Shown in pieces: positions 6,334-7,379 of a DNA stretch of 7,379 nt; position 1 is the first letter of the stretch, and the number at the start of each line of letters is the position of its first letter. The stretch is from Flavobacteriaceae bacterium. Its GTDB lineage: Bacteria > Bacteroidota > Bacteroidia > Flavobacteriales > Flavobacteriaceae. A program made the position numbers and the translations under genes. Below the pieces are notes generated by a model. It did no database searches. It saw nothing but the letters and a program-made list of their open reading frames with translations, and was not told the origin of the DNA. The stretch is taken from contig JAQWYU010000204.1 in the NCBI GenBank assembly GCA_029253805.1, positions 1 through 7,379 on the forward strand, in the 5' to 3' direction.

Positions 6334-7379
6334 TTAGCTGTCAAACTTCTTCAATAAAGCAGGTAAATAAAAGATATCTGTAATCAAAGCAATCGCTACT
6401 GTCCCCGCACAAAGCAATCCAAAATCTCTGACTGAAGGTACAGCGCTTGAGGCTATAATCAAAAAGCCAGCAACCAGTGCAATTGTAGTTGAAAATAAAG
6501 CACCTCCTGTATAGTGCACCGCGCTATTCATCCGCTCTTCAGCTGAGCCTTGAACTTGGTTGTTTTTTCTGTATTTATAAACCAAATGAATGGTATCATC
6601 CATCGCAATCCCTAGCATAATCGGGGTAATCATCGCTGTTGTAACGTCAAGTGGGATATCTAAAAGGGTCATCAATATTGCTAAAATTGTTAGCGGTAAT
6701 AAGTTAGGAATCAAGACTAAAATGGTAGTGCGTAGGTTTTTTATAAAAATTATTAAGCACATAAATGCGACAAAAAAAGCTGCAAAAAAGGATTTGAATT
6801 GAGTTTCTAGAATAAAACTATTTAACTGAGCAAAAACAACAGCAAATCCATTAATTTTGAGTTTGTAATCATTCGTGTCAAAAGAAGATTCAAAAGCTAT
6901 TTTTATATCATCCAATACTTGATTGAGTTGCGATGTACGACCTTCCATGAGCGTTAAGGTAAACCCTGCGGTCGTCAAATCTTTGGAAAACAATTTAAAA
7001 AAACTATTGTCCTTTACATCAACTCCAGAAAGTGTATTTTTTAACTCCTCTCTAGATACATTCTGTGGAAATAAAACGGGAGTGCGTTTTTCTAGAAATT
7101 GTTTGATATTAACTACCGAAACAGGATTAGAAATAAAAGTATTGAGCTCTAATTTTTTTTGAAATTTCTCTAAGCATTTTAGCGCTTCTTTATTCAAAAT
7201 AACATCACCGTTAGACGTAGAAATGTTTATTTGTAAACGGTTACTCCCTCCGAGTTCTATCTCTACAGCCCGTAAATCTTGCTTTGCCTTTCCTTCAGCT
7301 AAAAGATTACGAGAATTTGTATCTATTTTAATTTGAAAAATAGCATAAAAACCAATTAATAAAATAGCGGTAAAACCAA
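6334..7379 (-). CDS. RND/MMPL-superfamily transporter, N-terminus outside window
   Basis: C-terminal 347 residues of a membrane transporter of the RND superfamily (MMPL-like or hopanoid-exporter-like branch). The frame is open to the right edge, so this is a partial gene; the TTG at 7197 is merely internal. Visible parts in order: a transmembrane segment ending GFTAILLIGFYAIFQI at the edge, a soluble loop of about 180 residues beginning with DTNSRNLLAEG, then four to five membrane segments. Counting from Leu at 7197 as residue 1, these lie near 134-152, 157-178, 184-204, 232-252 and 262-281. The helix GIAMDDTIHLVYKYR (196-210), with its paired Asp (Asp200, Asp201), is the proton-relay signature of this superfamily. 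Such proteins export lipids or other hydrophobic molecules using the proton gradient; whether this copy is a half-size or full-length form cannot be told here. A terminator follows it. Confidence 0.88.
   Translation of the reverse strand, partial: GFTAILLIGFYAIFQIKIDTNSRNLLAEGKAKQDLRAVEIELGGSNRLQINISTSNGDVILNKEALKCLEKFQKKLELNTFISNPVSVVNIKQFLEKRTPVLFPQNVSREELKNTLSGVDVKDNSFFKLFSKDLTTAGFTLTLMEGRTSQLNQVLDDIKIAFESSFDTNDYKLKINGFAVVFAQLNSFILETQFKSFFAAFFVAFMCLIIFIKNLRTTILVLIPNLLPLTILAILMTLLDIPLDVTTAMITPIMLGIAMDDTIHLVYKYRKNNQVQGSAEERMNSAVHYTGGALFSTTIALVAGFLIIASSAVPSVRDFGLLCAGTVAIALITDIFYLPALLKKFDS

Noticed and set aside
6590..7162. Two plus-strand open frames (70 and 79 codons) inside the RND gene
   Set aside because: Antisense to the transporter; the hydrophobic content reflects the complement of membrane-segment codons.

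Overview
The window looks like Bacteroidota, most likely a member of the Flavobacteriaceae. The DNA is strongly AT-rich and the intergenic spacers are A/T-rich. No convincing Shine-Dalgarno sites precede the starts. Several lipoproteins carry short signal peptides ending in Cys followed by acidic residues, which is typical of this phylum. The assignment rests on style and composition, not on a marker gene.

Plus strand, left part (1-3276): the window opens inside a gene for an L,D-transpeptidase (YkuD-type cell-wall cross-linking enzyme). One base separates its stop from the TTG start of a complete APC-superfamily amino-acid permease, so the two look like an operon. Next comes a broken lipoprotein gene (about 2260-3276). 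Its lipoprotein signal peptide and four further coding stretches lie in shifting frames. Three of the four frame changes fall at short A runs and the first at an AAACT tandem repeat, and no usable start codon remains.

Middle (3277-4408): a gene-poor stretch contains a short minus-strand reading frame. Its continuation past one in-frame stop stays open for another 48 codons, so it may be a gene remnant. Upstream of it on the minus strand is an intact gene for a small secreted protein with four cysteines, of unknown function.

Minus strand, right part (4409-7379): two consecutive lipoproteins of the SGNH/GDSL hydrolase fold, from clearly different subfamilies, are followed by the C-terminal part of an RND/MMPL-type transporter that runs off the right edge. 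Transcription runs right to left: RND transporter, terminator, SGNH lipoprotein 1 (245 aa), terminator, SGNH lipoprotein 2 (282 aa), a degenerate terminator-like region, then the secreted protein. The two good terminators are related in sequence. A perfect 19-bp repeat lies downstream of each SGNH gene, which hints at duplication of an intergenic module.

Together the genes suggest an envelope-centred region: peptidoglycan remodelling, amino-acid uptake, surface or periplasmic esterases, and lipid or hydrophobe export. I see no mobile element, CRISPR array, RNA gene or recognisable defence or biosynthetic system. The points most worth a second look are the homopolymer-frameshifted lipoprotein gene and the repeated intergenic module around the SGNH genes.
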